The notes under the pieces are model-generated. The model did no database searches, had not been told where the DNA came from, and was given only the letters and a program-made list of their open reading frames with translations. Positions 46,102 to 55,504 of a DNA stretch of 64,000 nucleotides are shown here, piece by piece. The position numbers and the translations under genes are program-made. Position 1 is the first letter of the stretch. Every line of letters starts with the position of its first letter. Source of the DNA: Vallitalea okinawensis (lineage in GTDB: Bacteria; Bacillota; Clostridia; Lachnospirales; PQDH01); contig NZ_PQDH01000005.1 in assembly GCF_002964605.1 (NCBI RefSeq), forward strand, positions 1 through 64,000, written 5' to 3'.

Positions 46102-47403
46102 CTAATGAATCATACTCTTCTCTAAGCAAATATTTAAAAAGGCCGCTGCAGTCCATAGTTGACTCTTTGACCCTTTAATCTCTCCTGTTATAGCATCTAC
46201 CAACTCATGGAATGTTCCGTCATCACGGCAAGTTCTTGCAAGAAGAGCTATATTGTAACCAGATAAATCTTCATGTGTAGCTTTTTCTAGGGCTCTGATG
46301 AAGAATCGATCTACAAAAGGCCATGTTGAGTCGTTATGGTTAAAAGGTTTGATTGCATAATTCTCAGTATCCAGATCAAAAAAGGGATAAAAGAGTGGAA
46401 CCCCTTTATTAGTTTTTGGGTAACTAAGAAGCAATTCTTTAGCCTCTTCTCCCTCAACGATACCATGCAAAACAGCAAACGCAGTACCAAGAGCCTCTCT
46501 TCTTTCTGTTACTATCCCATTAGCGTCTTTATAATAAGCTAGTGTTCCATCCTTTAACTTTAACTCTTTTATGATGGCCTGCTTAAGGTTACTGGATTGT
46601 CTTGCCCACATTTTTTCTTCCTCGCTTCTACCTAGCGCCTTAGCTGCTAACGTCATACGGTCCATGGCTGCTTTGTATAAACAATTAGTTGATAACGACT
46701 TGATCATAGCACAATCTGTAATACTCCAATGAGAAGGATAACCATTAGCTTTAAATTGTGGAAAATGGATATCAATAAAACAAGCTTGCCCCCTGTATAA
46801 GCCATCTTCTTCATCATAAAAGGGTCTATAGTAATTCTCGAAGAAATAACAAGCTATTTCATAGAACCATACCAATTCTTCCTCATTATCCTTAATGAGA
46901 TCATATGTACACCAAATCCACACCACATCATCGGTTCTTCTCGTTATTGGACCGCCTTCAAATAACTTTTTATTAACAGCATCTTCTCTTTCTATAGGCT
47001 GTATCACTTTCCAGGGTGCTTTTATATCATTCATAACATAGTCTTTTGTGACATTAAAGCCCTTTTGCTTACGAATTTCTCTTGTATGTTTGATACTTTT
47101 TAACATCAACTCAGGATAGAGTTGATTGAGGGCTAGTATCCCCGCCAAAGCAATATCTCTTGTAAAAACCGCTGCTCCAAATTTTTTACCCGCTCCAAAA
47201 TACTTAACATCTTCCACTTCAATTATATTAGCTTCTACATCATGCAAAGCCACATGAATCATTTTTTCTACTAATTCAGTCGTTTTTGAAATATTTATTT
47301 CTTTTTTATGGTTGGTCTCTTGAAGCTGATGACTTTCTACCCTGCCTAGCTCATCTTTCAAGTAATCTTCTCCTAAGATCAAACCCGCTTCCTTATAAAC
47401 CAT
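46102..47403 (-). CDS. Six-hairpin (alpha/alpha)6 glycosidase-like protein, copy B
   Basis: A 433-residue soluble protein of predominantly helical repeats, similar in pattern to six-hairpin glycosidases (AAVFTRDIALAGILALNQLYP, ITRRTDDVVWIW, EEDGLYRGQACFIDIHFP). I cannot assign a GH family or catalytic residues; the conserved acidic residues in FTRD, RRTDD and EDGLYRG are candidates. It is a paralogue of the protein at 48911 over the whole length. It lies between two sulfatase genes with gaps of 17-18 bp and lacks a signal peptide. It probably trims desulfated oligosaccharides in the cytoplasm. Confidence 0.75.
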   Translation of the reverse strand: MVYKEAGLILGEDYLKDELGRVESHQLQETNHKKEINISKTTELVEKMIHVALHDVEANIIEVEDVKYFGAGKKFGAAVFTRDIALAGILALNQLYPELMLKSIKHTREIRKQKGFNVTKDYVMNDIKAPWKVIQPIEREDAVNKKLFEGGPITRRTDDVVWIWCTYDLIKDNEEELVWFYEIACYFFENYYRPFYDEEDGLYRGQACFIDIHFPQFKANGYPSHWSITDCAMIKSLSTNCLYKAAMDRMTLAAKALGRSEEEKMWARQSSNLKQAIIKELKLKDGTLAYYKDANGIVTERREALGTAFAVLHGIVEGEEAKELLLSYPKTNKGVPLFYPFFDLDTENYAIKPFNHNDSTWPFVDRFFIRALEKATHEDLSGYNIALLARTCRDDGTFHELVDAITGEIKGSKSQLWTAAAFLNICLEKSMIH

Positions 47404-47421
47404 AGCATACCTCCATGATGA

Positions 47422-48786
47422 TTAATTGACTTCTGGCAGTTCAAAAGTATCATCGGTTTCTTCTATCCACCTAGCTAAACGGTCATTAAGCTCTTTATGC
47501 TTTTCTTTATAGACATTGTCATGTGCTAAATTAACTTGCTCATAAGGATCTTCATTTAAGTTAAAGAGCATCCAAGGTGTTTTTTCAAAGCATACATACT
47601 TCCAACCATCTCGTGTCAAGATACCTCTCCAAGGACGATTAACACTTGCTCCATGACCAGTTGGGATAACGCTTTGTAGATAAGCTGAATCAGGCTCTTC
47701 CATGACTCTCCTACCTCTTAAGCGATAATGGGAGTAGTCAGTTCCCTCCATCCAATCTGGCGCGTCAATATTACATAAACCCAAAGTCGTCGGTGCAATA
47801 TCCACATGATTAAGGGGAGCATCACAAGTATTTTCTAAGCGGCCGTTATATCGAATCTTCTCTCCACCGATAATGAAGGGAATCTTAATAGCTTCTTCAT
47901 AGGCAGTCATTTTTCTAAACTGACCATGGGAACCATGCATATCACCGTGATCGCTAAAAAAAACTATATGCGTATCTTCTGCAAGTCCTCTTTCTTCTAA
48001 AGCTTTCATAATACGTCCTATGTTGTAATCTAAATTTTCAATCTGAGCATAATAACCTGCTAATTCTTTCTTTGCTTGTTCCACTATCTTTTTAACTTTT
48101 GGTACATTTTCTCTTAAGGTGATATTGCCAACGCTATGTCTCTCTCTATATGAGGCAGGTGCTATATAAGGATTATGAGGTGGTTGCACTGACAATACAG
48201 CGAAGAAAGACTCCTCTTTTTTTCTATCTAAATAATTAATGAGTAGATCTGTTAAAGCATCTGTTTCATAACCATTTAGTTTATAATGAAAGGCTTCATC
48301 ACCTACACCACCATGGACCCAGCAGTCCCAAGGTGAATTATTGTTTTCATAGCCTACCCAGGTCTTAAATCCGCCTCGTCTTTCAGGTGGAACTATATGC
48401 ATGGCTGCACGATCTACATGTAATTCTTCATCAAAATTTCTTACTGGTAGGTTGTTTTCATGAAAACCATCCAAATGCCATTTGCCAAAATAAGCAGTAT
48501 CATAATTGTGATCATTAAAGACATGTGCAATGGTCTTTTGATCTGGTGACATCTGAAATTCATGACCTGGTACACATTTATGCGGATAACGACTCGTTAG
48601 CAAAGAACCTCTAAAAGGACAGCATAGAGGAAATCCTGCCACTGCATTTTTAAATTCTACACCTGTCGCTTCCAAATTATCTAGATGAGGTGTGGATACA
48701 TTAGAGTCACCTTTAAAACCAAGCGCTTGAGCCCTGTGTTGATCACCAAAGATCCAAATAACATTAGGTCTTTTTTCCATCAGCAT
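47422..48786 (-). CDS. Cys-type S1-family sulfatase
   Basis: A 454-residue sulfatase with WIFGDQHRAQ near the N-terminus, formylglycine signature CCPFR (Cys55, with Cys at the variable second position), GKWHLDGFHE near residue 100 and FFSDHGDMHGSHG near 280. AGGAGGAGG lies directly upstream; ATG 48786 and ATG 48780 are both possible starts. There is no signal peptide. A 124-bp gap with a nested hairpin separates it from the gene upstream, so a second promoter or RNA processing site is possible here. Confidence 0.9.
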   Translation of the reverse strand: MLMEKRPNVIWIFGDQHRAQALGFKGDSNVSTPHLDNLEATGVEFKNAVAGFPLCCPFRGSLLTSRYPHKCVPGHEFQMSPDQKTIAHVFNDHNYDTAYFGKWHLDGFHENNLPVRNFDEELHVDRAAMHIVPPERRGGFKTWVGYENNNSPWDCWVHGGVGDEAFHYKLNGYETDALTDLLINYLDRKKEESFFAVLSVQPPHNPYIAPASYRERHSVGNITLRENVPKVKKIVEQAKKELAGYYAQIENLDYNIGRIMKALEERGLAEDTHIVFFSDHGDMHGSHGQFRKMTAYEEAIKIPFIIGGEKIRYNGRLENTCDAPLNHVDIAPTTLGLCNIDAPDWMEGTDYSHYRLRGRRVMEEPDSAYLQSVIPTGHGASVNRPWRGILTRDGWKYVCFEKTPWMLFNLNEDPYEQVNLAHDNVYKEKHKELNDRLARWIEETDDTFELPEVN

Positions 48787-48817
48787 TCCTCCTCCTTAAT
48801 AAAAAACGATATAGATA

Positions 48818-48872
48818 TAAGCTCACCCAAGACTATTGATAAAGCCTTTATCAACACACTAAACTGAGCTTA
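48818..48872. repeat. Nested inverted repeats in the gap between operon halves
   Basis: TAAGCTCA (48818-48825) pairs with TGAGCTTA (48865-48872), enclosing a second hairpin, TTGATAAAG (48836-48844) with CTTTATCAA (48846-48854). This is the only long gap inside the sulfatase operon. There is no T-tract, so RNA processing or stability control is more likely than termination. Confidence 0.5.
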
Positions 48873-48910
48873 ATTTCCTCACTATTAACCCTATATTTTA
48901 CAGCCAATAT

Positions 48911-50218
48911 TTATTTATCAATTATCCCTGATCGCTGACATACATTTAGAAAGGCTGCTGCTGTCCAAAGTTGATTCTCTGAACCAAAAGGTTCTTTATT
49001 GATGAAGTTCACCACTTCTCTAAAACTAGAGTTAGGTCGACAAGAACGCGCTAACATGGCTATGTTAAGAGGCTTTACATCTTCATCAGTAGCCTTTTCA
49101 TAGGCCATTAGGAAGAAAGTATCCACAAATCCCCATGAAGTATTATTATGATAAATGCCATCCCAATGAACTTTATATTCTTTTAATTGCTCAGTAAAAT
49201 CGTAGAATGGATAAAATAGAGGTATCCCACATTCCTCAAGGGGATACTGTCTGATTAATTTCTCAGCTTCATCTCCTTCAACAATGTCGTGTAACACTAC
49301 AAAAGCTGTGCCTAAAGCATCCTGTCGTTTATGAAGGTTACCCTGCTTATCTTTAAAGAAAGCAAACTTACCATCATCATAGGTTAACTCTTTAATCATT
49401 GCTTCTTTAAGAGCTTTTGAGCTCATCTTCCACTCTTTTACATCCTCAGTTAACCCTAAAATCTCAGCAGCCTTAGCCATCTTATCCATAGCCACCTTAT
49501 AAAGGGAATTGGTAGAAGTAGCTTTAACTAAGACACAATCTCCAATACTCCATTCCAATGGATACCCATTGGCTTTAAAGGTTGGAAAATGGACATCTAC
49601 GAAACAAGCTTGACCTCTATAAAGCCCATCTTCAGCATCATAAAAGTACTGATAAATCTTATTGAAAAAGAGCTTACCCGTCTCATAAAGCCATTTCCAA
49701 TCATCTCGTTGATTACCATTCTTTTCAATCCAATCGCTAGCTCCCCAAATCCAAATGACGTCATCTGATCTTCTTGAAATGGGTCCACCCCTTAATGTCT
49801 CCTCTGTTTCTCCTTTGACTTTCCATGGAGCAGGAATACCTTCAACAATGTATTCTTCTGCTACAGTAAAGCTAGCTTTCTCTCTAAGAGTTCTTGTATG
49901 TTTGATACTATCCATCATCACTTCTGGATAAAACTTGTTAAGAGCTAGTATGCCTGCAATACTAATATCTCTAGTAAAAACACTGGCTCCAAAAGTAGCA
50001 CCTGCACCAAAGTATCGATCATCACCAACTGTCACAATGTTAGACTCTACATCTTTAATAGCAATATTAACTAACTTTTCAACCATAGGTGTTGCGCCAT
50101 GAGTTATAACTTTTCTATCAATATCAGTAGTAAGCAACTGGTCTTCTTTAATGGTTCCAATTGGGTCTATCAGTTGCTGCTCTTCTAGTTTTAATTGCTT
50201 GCCTTCATATGTTTGCAT
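48911..50218 (-). CDS. Six-hairpin (alpha/alpha)6 glycosidase-like protein, copy A
   Basis: A 435-residue soluble protein, a full-length paralogue of that at 46102: shared elements include FGASVFTRDISIAGILALNK, PISRRSDDVIWIWG, DAEDGLYRGQACFVDVHFP and the C-terminal SENQLWTAAAFLNVC. The pattern suggests an (alpha/alpha)6 barrel glycosidase, but no known family is certain. It follows a sulfatase gene by 12 bp and lacks a signal peptide. The two copies probably act on related but different linkages after desulfation. Confidence 0.75.
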   Translation of the reverse strand: MQTYEGKQLKLEEQQLIDPIGTIKEDQLLTTDIDRKVITHGATPMVEKLVNIAIKDVESNIVTVGDDRYFGAGATFGASVFTRDISIAGILALNKFYPEVMMDSIKHTRTLREKASFTVAEEYIVEGIPAPWKVKGETEETLRGGPISRRSDDVIWIWGASDWIEKNGNQRDDWKWLYETGKLFFNKIYQYFYDAEDGLYRGQACFVDVHFPTFKANGYPLEWSIGDCVLVKATSTNSLYKVAMDKMAKAAEILGLTEDVKEWKMSSKALKEAMIKELTYDDGKFAFFKDKQGNLHKRQDALGTAFVVLHDIVEGDEAEKLIRQYPLEECGIPLFYPFYDFTEQLKEYKVHWDGIYHNNTSWGFVDTFFLMAYEKATDEDVKPLNIAMLARSCRPNSSFREVVNFINKEPFGSENQLWTAAAFLNVCQRSGIIDK

Positions 50219-50229
50219 AGTGATCCCCC

Positions 50230-51531
50230 CTACTTCCAGTCCATTACTTTTGGACTTATGGTTGATAATTTATTAGCTACAGCGCCTTCTGGTAGTGGAA
50301 TTTGTCCATTTAATAGTGGATCATCTGTCTCTTCCATCCATTTATCAAGTCTATGACTTAGTTCTTGATAGATATCACTATATCTTTCATCATTAACTAA
50401 ATTAACACGTTCAACTGGATCAATGTAGAGATCAAACAACTTTTCTCTTTCCACCTTATACTCTAAGTAATCGTGTTCAATTAAGAAAGATTTACCAGGT
50501 GAGTCATCAATATTAGCTGGTACAATTTGATCATGAACATCATAGTGTTTGATGAGCTTATATCTTTTTGTACGAATACATCTCTTTGGTTCATAAGCAG
50601 CATGATAAGATACTTCAGAGAAAAGTTCCTCACGAATCTCTTCTTTATCACCTTCAAAAAGATCTACCATGGATTGACCTTGTAACCAATCAGGCTTTTC
50701 AATATTCGCAATATCACAAATTGTTGGGAAAAGATCGAGATGTGATATTAATGCATCGCTTGCTTTTCCTTTTAATTTACTGCCTTTATAGTCCATGATT
50801 AATGACACGCCAATACCGGTGTCATAAAGATTACACTTCATTCTTGGAAATGCAATACCGTGGTCTGTTGTAAAGATTACAAGAGTTTCATCTCTTAGCT
50901 CCAATCTATCTAGAGTATCTAGGACCATACCAACGCATTCATCTGCTACCATCAAACTGCTCATGAAGGCTGCCATATCTTCCCGATTTTCTGGTGTATC
51001 TGCTAATGGGTATGGTGGTGTGACATAATCTGGATTGATGCTTTTATGGATTTCCGGAAACTCTCTATGGGTATTCCACATACCAAAAGATAGGAAGAAA
51101 GGTTGCTCTTTAGAACTTTCAATGAACTCACATGCTTTCTTCGCATTAGCTACATCATAAGCCTTGCCAACACGCTCTTCTTTTGATGTTAAAACATAAT
51201 CGTATCCAATCTCTTCGCCACTCTTAGCAACATGCTGGATACCTGAAAGGGCTGTTACATAATTATGTTTTTTCAGATACTGCACTAAATGTTTGTTATT
51301 GTCTGTAAGAGAAAACCCTCGGTGCGCTAATCCAATCATTCCTGCATTATGTGGAGACATACCCGTTAATAATCCTGCTCGACTTGGCGAACAAGTAGGA
51401 CCTGCACAATATGCATTTCTAAAAAGGGTTCCTTCCTTAGCAAATTTCTTTAGCCGTGGTGATTTTACTGGCACACCATAGGGCTCAATATATCTTCCTG
51501 TATCATGGGTATGCATATAAACAATATTCAT
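50230..51531 (-). CDS. Cys-type sulfatase resembling heparan N-sulfatase (S1_8-like)
   Basis: A 433-residue sulfatase with metal site MHTHDTGRYIEPYG, formylglycine signature CSPSR (Cys47), and FTTDHGIAFPRMKCNLYDTG near residue 225. The CSPSRAGLLTG and TDHGIAFPRMK segments resemble N-sulfoglucosamine sulfohydrolase-type enzymes. Where most sulfatases have GKWH, this reads GIQHV, so the usual sulfate-contact lysine is absent; some relatives of this subfamily share that. No signal peptide. It is the first gene of the five-gene operon running to 44555, after a terminator at 51616-51657. Confidence 0.88.
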   Translation of the reverse strand: MNIVYMHTHDTGRYIEPYGVPVKSPRLKKFAKEGTLFRNAYCAGPTCSPSRAGLLTGMSPHNAGMIGLAHRGFSLTDNNKHLVQYLKKHNYVTALSGIQHVAKSGEEIGYDYVLTSKEERVGKAYDVANAKKACEFIESSKEQPFFLSFGMWNTHREFPEIHKSINPDYVTPPYPLADTPENREDMAAFMSSLMVADECVGMVLDTLDRLELRDETLVIFTTDHGIAFPRMKCNLYDTGIGVSLIMDYKGSKLKGKASDALISHLDLFPTICDIANIEKPDWLQGQSMVDLFEGDKEEIREELFSEVSYHAAYEPKRCIRTKRYKLIKHYDVHDQIVPANIDDSPGKSFLIEHDYLEYKVEREKLFDLYIDPVERVNLVNDERYSDIYQELSHRLDKWMEETDDPLLNGQIPLPEGAVANKLSTISPKVMDWK

Positions 51532-51615
51532 CTAATATCTTCCTTTCATAATCAAATTTGATTCTTACTAACACTTTACTTTGCACTTTGTATGATATCA
51601 ACAGTTCCTATAAAA

Positions 51616-51657
51616 AATACACCCCTAAAGGTTATATAACCTTTAGTAAGTGTATTC
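51616..51657 (-). terminator. Strong terminator after the LplA-type binding-protein gene
   Basis: CTAAAGGTTAT (51625-51635) and ATAACCTTTAG (51636-51646) form a perfect palindrome, extended outward by AATACAC (51616-51622) and GTGTATT (51651-51657). On the minus strand a T-run follows. Read-through would connect the transporter to the sulfatase operon downstream. Confidence 0.75.
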
Positions 51658-51671
51658 TTTACTTTAATTTA

Positions 51672-53306
51672 TTATTTCATAAAGTTATCATATGCTTCTT
51701 GATAGATCTCTAAGTAACGCTCTAATCCCATATTATTAATATCATCAATGTATTTATCCCATTCTTCTTCTATGCCACCGTTAACAATCCATTCAGCTGT
51801 TTTTGTCCCTGCATAAGTCCCAATATCGTTTTTAAGTGTGGCTAACTCCTCTGATATATCAGGTGTCCAAATAACCATTGGGAAGGTATTGGATTCTGGT
51901 TCCATATAAGGTGTTAAAACATCTTCATAACCTAATTTGATCTTGTGGAATTCAGGAATTGTTGTTTGCTCTTCAATACTCTTTGAAGCGTACATTGGTG
52001 CTCTATCAGCTGGTGCATTTGTCCACTTCCAACTTCCTGCATCTAACCCTGATTCTTCTGTTGGATCAAGAACAACATAGCCATCGTCTTTTTTCTCAAT
52101 ACATGGTCCGATTGATCCAAAGAATAACTGTAAAGATGCTTCTGGATCATAAAGCTCATTGACCCAACGCATTGTTGCTTCTGGATATGGGTTAGCAGAT
52201 GTAATTGAAAAAGTATTTTTCTTCATTCTAATCTTCGTTGGGTCAGTAACCACTGTACGATCACCTCTTGGTCCCTCAAGTGGAGGTAGTACAGCATATT
52301 GATCCGCCCATTGACCAAATAAAACAGCTGCTTGCCAGTGAACACCAGCTCCTAATTGAGCAACATCAGGTGTCTTACCAGATTTATTATAATTATCTTG
52401 AGTTAACACTTCTGAATAAATTAACCCTTCACTATATAGCCTATGCATGTATTGAACGGCTTCTTTATAGCCTTCAGCAACTGTAACATATTGAACATTA
52501 CCATCACGTAAATAAACATTATCTCCAAAACGATCATTGGTTACGCCGAATGAACCTAATATACCTCTCCAAGTAAAGTATTTATTAGAATTGTTAGGTT
52601 CCACAGGATTAAAATTAAATGGTATCTCATCATTAGGATCACCATTGCCGTTAGCATCTTGCTCTTTAAATGCTTTTAATACCTCATAGAATTCTTCTGT
52701 ACTTTGTGGCATTTCTAAACCTAAATTATCTAACCATTCTTGATTAATAAACCATGTATCACCAACGTTTGGTCTAAAAGGACGTACATTAGGTAAGCCA
52801 TAGATTTCACCCGTATTAGGTACAGTAGCCATTTTCTCAGTAACAGGCTCTTCTTCAAACATTTTTTGAATATTTGGAGCATACTCACTAATGTAGCTAT
52901 TCATATCAACAAAGAAATCTTTATTATTAAGTAAATCTGTATCTTTAAGTCCTTCACCAAAGAAGATATCAGGAAGGTCACCACTTGCTAAAACTAAATT
53001 TTTCTTTTCAGTCCAACCACTACGAATGGTTTCCACATTAAGCTTAATATTGGTTTTCTTTTCTAACTCTTGGAAAAATGGCATTTCATTTAATTCAATA
53101 GTGTTTGGATGTGAATTGAAAATCACATCTAATGTAATGGTTTCATTCACAATTGGATAGCCAGTTGCATTAAAATTATCACTTGCCGCTACCTCTTTTT
53201 TTTCTGTCACTACTTTTTCTTCTTCTGCTTTTGAACACCCTGTTAGTATACTTGAAATCCCAATAGCTCCTACTAGGGCCAAAGCTACAACCTTCTTTAA
53301 GTTCAT
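51672..53306 (-). CDS. Extracellular solute-binding lipoprotein, LplA type
   Basis: A 544-residue lipoprotein with lipobox SILTGC (Cys24), then a Glu/Lys-rich linker. It is of the large LplA/YtcQ-type (PFFQELEKKTNIKLNVETIR, NTGEIYGLPNVRPFRPNVGD; a calcium-site-like acidic loop DANGNGDPNDEIP near residue 217). It binds the oligosaccharide for the two permeases upstream. It is separated by 19 bp from the LplC-type gene and followed by a terminator. Confidence 0.92.
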   Translation of the reverse strand: MNLKKVVALALVGAIGISSILTGCSKAEEEKVVTEKKEVAASDNFNATGYPIVNETITLDVIFNSHPNTIELNEMPFFQELEKKTNIKLNVETIRSGWTEKKNLVLASGDLPDIFFGEGLKDTDLLNNKDFFVDMNSYISEYAPNIQKMFEEEPVTEKMATVPNTGEIYGLPNVRPFRPNVGDTWFINQEWLDNLGLEMPQSTEEFYEVLKAFKEQDANGNGDPNDEIPFNFNPVEPNNSNKYFTWRGILGSFGVTNDRFGDNVYLRDGNVQYVTVAEGYKEAVQYMHRLYSEGLIYSEVLTQDNYNKSGKTPDVAQLGAGVHWQAAVLFGQWADQYAVLPPLEGPRGDRTVVTDPTKIRMKKNTFSITSANPYPEATMRWVNELYDPEASLQLFFGSIGPCIEKKDDGYVVLDPTEESGLDAGSWKWTNAPADRAPMYASKSIEEQTTIPEFHKIKLGYEDVLTPYMEPESNTFPMVIWTPDISEELATLKNDIGTYAGTKTAEWIVNGGIEEEWDKYIDDINNMGLERYLEIYQEAYDNFMK

Positions 53307-53324
53307 GTAAATTCCCCTTTCTAC

Positions 53325-54206
53325 TTAGCCTTTAATGGCTCCAATCATAACCCCTTTTGTAAAGTACTTTTGAATTAATGGATAGATCACTATAATTGGT
53401 ATTGTCGAAACAATGATGACTGAATACTTAATTAGCTCAAATAAATCCATTACTTCCGCAGCACCTTCTGCCGCTGACTCTTCAAAAGCTTGATTAGCGA
53501 TTAAAATATCTCTTAATACAATCTGCAAAGGATTAAGTTCTTGATCCCTTAGATAGACTAGGGCTTTAAAGAATTCATTCCACTGTGCAACAGCATAATA
53601 AAGACCTATAACTGCAATAATGGCTTTTGAAAGTGGTAATACTATTTTAACAAAGAAATAGAAATCACTACAACCATCAATTTGTGCTGCATCTAACAAC
53701 TCGTCTGGTATACTTCTTGCAAAAAAAGTCCTTGCTATAATAAGATTATATACATTAACACAAAATGGAATCACCATGACCCAAATTGTATTATAGAGAT
53801 TCAAATTCTGAATAAGTAAATACGTTGGTATTAGACCTCCACTAAAGAACATGGTAAAGGTCATAAACATCATGACAATCTTTCTGAACTTAAAGTCTTT
53901 TCTAGATAAAGCATAAGCAGCTGGTAAAGTAAAAAGCAAACTTATGGTAGTACCCAATGTGGTATAAAAAATGGTATTGCGGTACCCAGTCCAAATTCGA
54001 CTATCTTCTAAGACTTTTATATACCCTTCGAATGTTATATCCTGAGGTAATAACCATACCTGTCCATTAGCTACAGCATCTGGTGAACTGATGGATGCTA
54101 TAACAACAAAATAGATGGGGTACAAAGATATTATAAGAGCAATGGTTGCCAATGCATACATAATGATGTTAAAAACTCTATCGGAATTGGTTCGTCTTCT
54201 CTTCAT
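53325..54206 (-). CDS. Carbohydrate ABC transporter permease, LplC/YtcP type
   Basis: A 293-residue permease with six membrane segments, coupling loop DAAQIDGCSDFYFFVKIVLP near residue 180 and the terminal GVMIGAIKG. It lies 19 bp after the LplB-type gene and 18 bp before the binding-protein gene. With them it forms an importer for a complex oligosaccharide, most likely the substrate of the three sulfatases and two six-hairpin proteins downstream. Confidence 0.92.
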   Translation of the reverse strand: MKRRRTNSDRVFNIIMYALATIALIISLYPIYFVVIASISSPDAVANGQVWLLPQDITFEGYIKVLEDSRIWTGYRNTIFYTTLGTTISLLFTLPAAYALSRKDFKFRKIVMMFMTFTMFFSGGLIPTYLLIQNLNLYNTIWVMVIPFCVNVYNLIIARTFFARSIPDELLDAAQIDGCSDFYFFVKIVLPLSKAIIAVIGLYYAVAQWNEFFKALVYLRDQELNPLQIVLRDILIANQAFEESAAEGAAEVMDLFELIKYSVIIVSTIPIIVIYPLIQKYFTKGVMIGAIKG

Positions 54207-54224
54207 TTTATTTTGCCCCCTCTT

Positions 54225-55190
54225 CTACCATAAACTCATATCACTTGTCTTACGAGCAATCTTATTCAGTGATACTAATAAAATGAAATTGATAACAGTA
54301 TTAAATAAGCCTATTGCTGCTGAATAACTATATTGTGAGTTAAGCAAACCTGTTTTATAGACATAAGTGGATATAATCTCTGATGATGATAGATTTAAAC
54401 TGTTTTGCATGAGGTATACTTTCTCAAATCCTATGGTCATTAACTTACCAGCTCTTAATAGTAATAAGATCACAATGGTTGGCACAAGACTAGGTAAATC
54501 AATGTACCACATCTTTTGTAACTTGCTACCACCATCAATAGAGCAGGCTTCATATAAGCTTGGGTCAATACCTGATAAAGCAGCTAGATAGATGATACTC
54601 CCCCATCCCACGCTTTGCCATATACCAGAAAAGACATATAGTGTTTTAAACCAAGCAGCTTCTCCCATAAAGTTAATAGGTTCTAATCCCATACCTCGCA
54701 TCAGAGCACCAACGAACCCCTTATTTGGTGACGTGAAGAGCATTAACATACCAACTACTACTACTACTGAAATAAAATGCGGCATGTACGTAACGGTTTG
54801 AACAACCCTTTTATACTTCTTAGAATTTATTTGATTGAGAACAAGTGCTAAAATGATAGGAAAAGGAAAACCTACTGCTAATTGATAAAAACTCAATCCT
54901 AGTGTATTCTTTAGAACTTGCATAAAATAAGGTGAATTAAAGAACTTAATAAACCATTTAAAGCCTACCCATTCACTTCCTGCTATACCTAATGAAGGTA
55001 CGAAATTTTTAAATGCGATTTGAATACCATACATTGGTATGTAGTTAAAAATAAAAATTACAATGATTGCTGGAAGTACAAGTAGATAAAGTTGATAATG
55101 TTTTTTCAAATCTAATTGCCAACTTGTTAAAAGAGAATGTTTCTTGGATTTCATATTGCTACTAACTTGCACTTGAGAACTCTCTTTCAT
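54225..55190 (-). CDS. Carbohydrate ABC transporter permease, LplB type
   Basis: A 321-residue permease with a basic N-terminus, six membrane segments, the LplB mark FNYIPMYGIQIAFKNF and coupling loop EACSIDGGSKLQKMWYIDLP near residue 220. It is the first gene of the minus-strand transporter operon and is divergent from the membrane-bound AraC regulator at 55505, which is its probable activator. Confidence 0.92.
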   Translation of the reverse strand: MKESSQVQVSSNMKSKKHSLLTSWQLDLKKHYQLYLLVLPAIIVIFIFNYIPMYGIQIAFKNFVPSLGIAGSEWVGFKWFIKFFNSPYFMQVLKNTLGLSFYQLAVGFPFPIILALVLNQINSKKYKRVVQTVTYMPHFISVVVVVGMLMLFTSPNKGFVGALMRGMGLEPINFMGEAAWFKTLYVFSGIWQSVGWGSIIYLAALSGIDPSLYEACSIDGGSKLQKMWYIDLPSLVPTIVILLLLRAGKLMTIGFEKVYLMQNSLNLSSSEIISTYVYKTGLLNSQYSYSAAIGLFNTVINFILLVSLNKIARKTSDMSLW

Positions 55191-55504
55191 TTTTTCAACC
55201 CCTATTTAATTAGTTTCTAGTCAGAACCAAGATGCCTTTGTCGTTCACCTGACTTGTATAATCATTGTAACCAATACAAAGAATAGAAAGATACAGTCAA
55301 CTTTTGCGAATGAACAGTTTTTGCTTATACATTTTAAAACCATCTTGAAACCCCTAGAAATACTAGGTTTTAACTACTGCAAAAAATGTATATAAAAAAT
55401 ATAAACATTTCAATATAGTAAAAACCTCTTCCTTTTGTTATACTTAAACAAACACAAATAGAATTTATTCTTATCATCTAATATTTTTATAGGAGATTTA
55501 CATA
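55191..55504. other. 314-bp divergent control region, LplB / membrane AraC regulator
   Basis: AT-rich, without an open frame of note. AGGAGA precedes ATG 55505. I found no clear palindrome or repeat; promoters for both directions must lie here, but I cannot place them with confidence. Confidence 0.5.

Noticed and set aside
12031-51531. Sulfatase-maturing enzyme (anSME) among the genes
   Set aside because: No protein in the window has the radical-SAM CxxxCxxC motif with the SPASM-type C-terminus.
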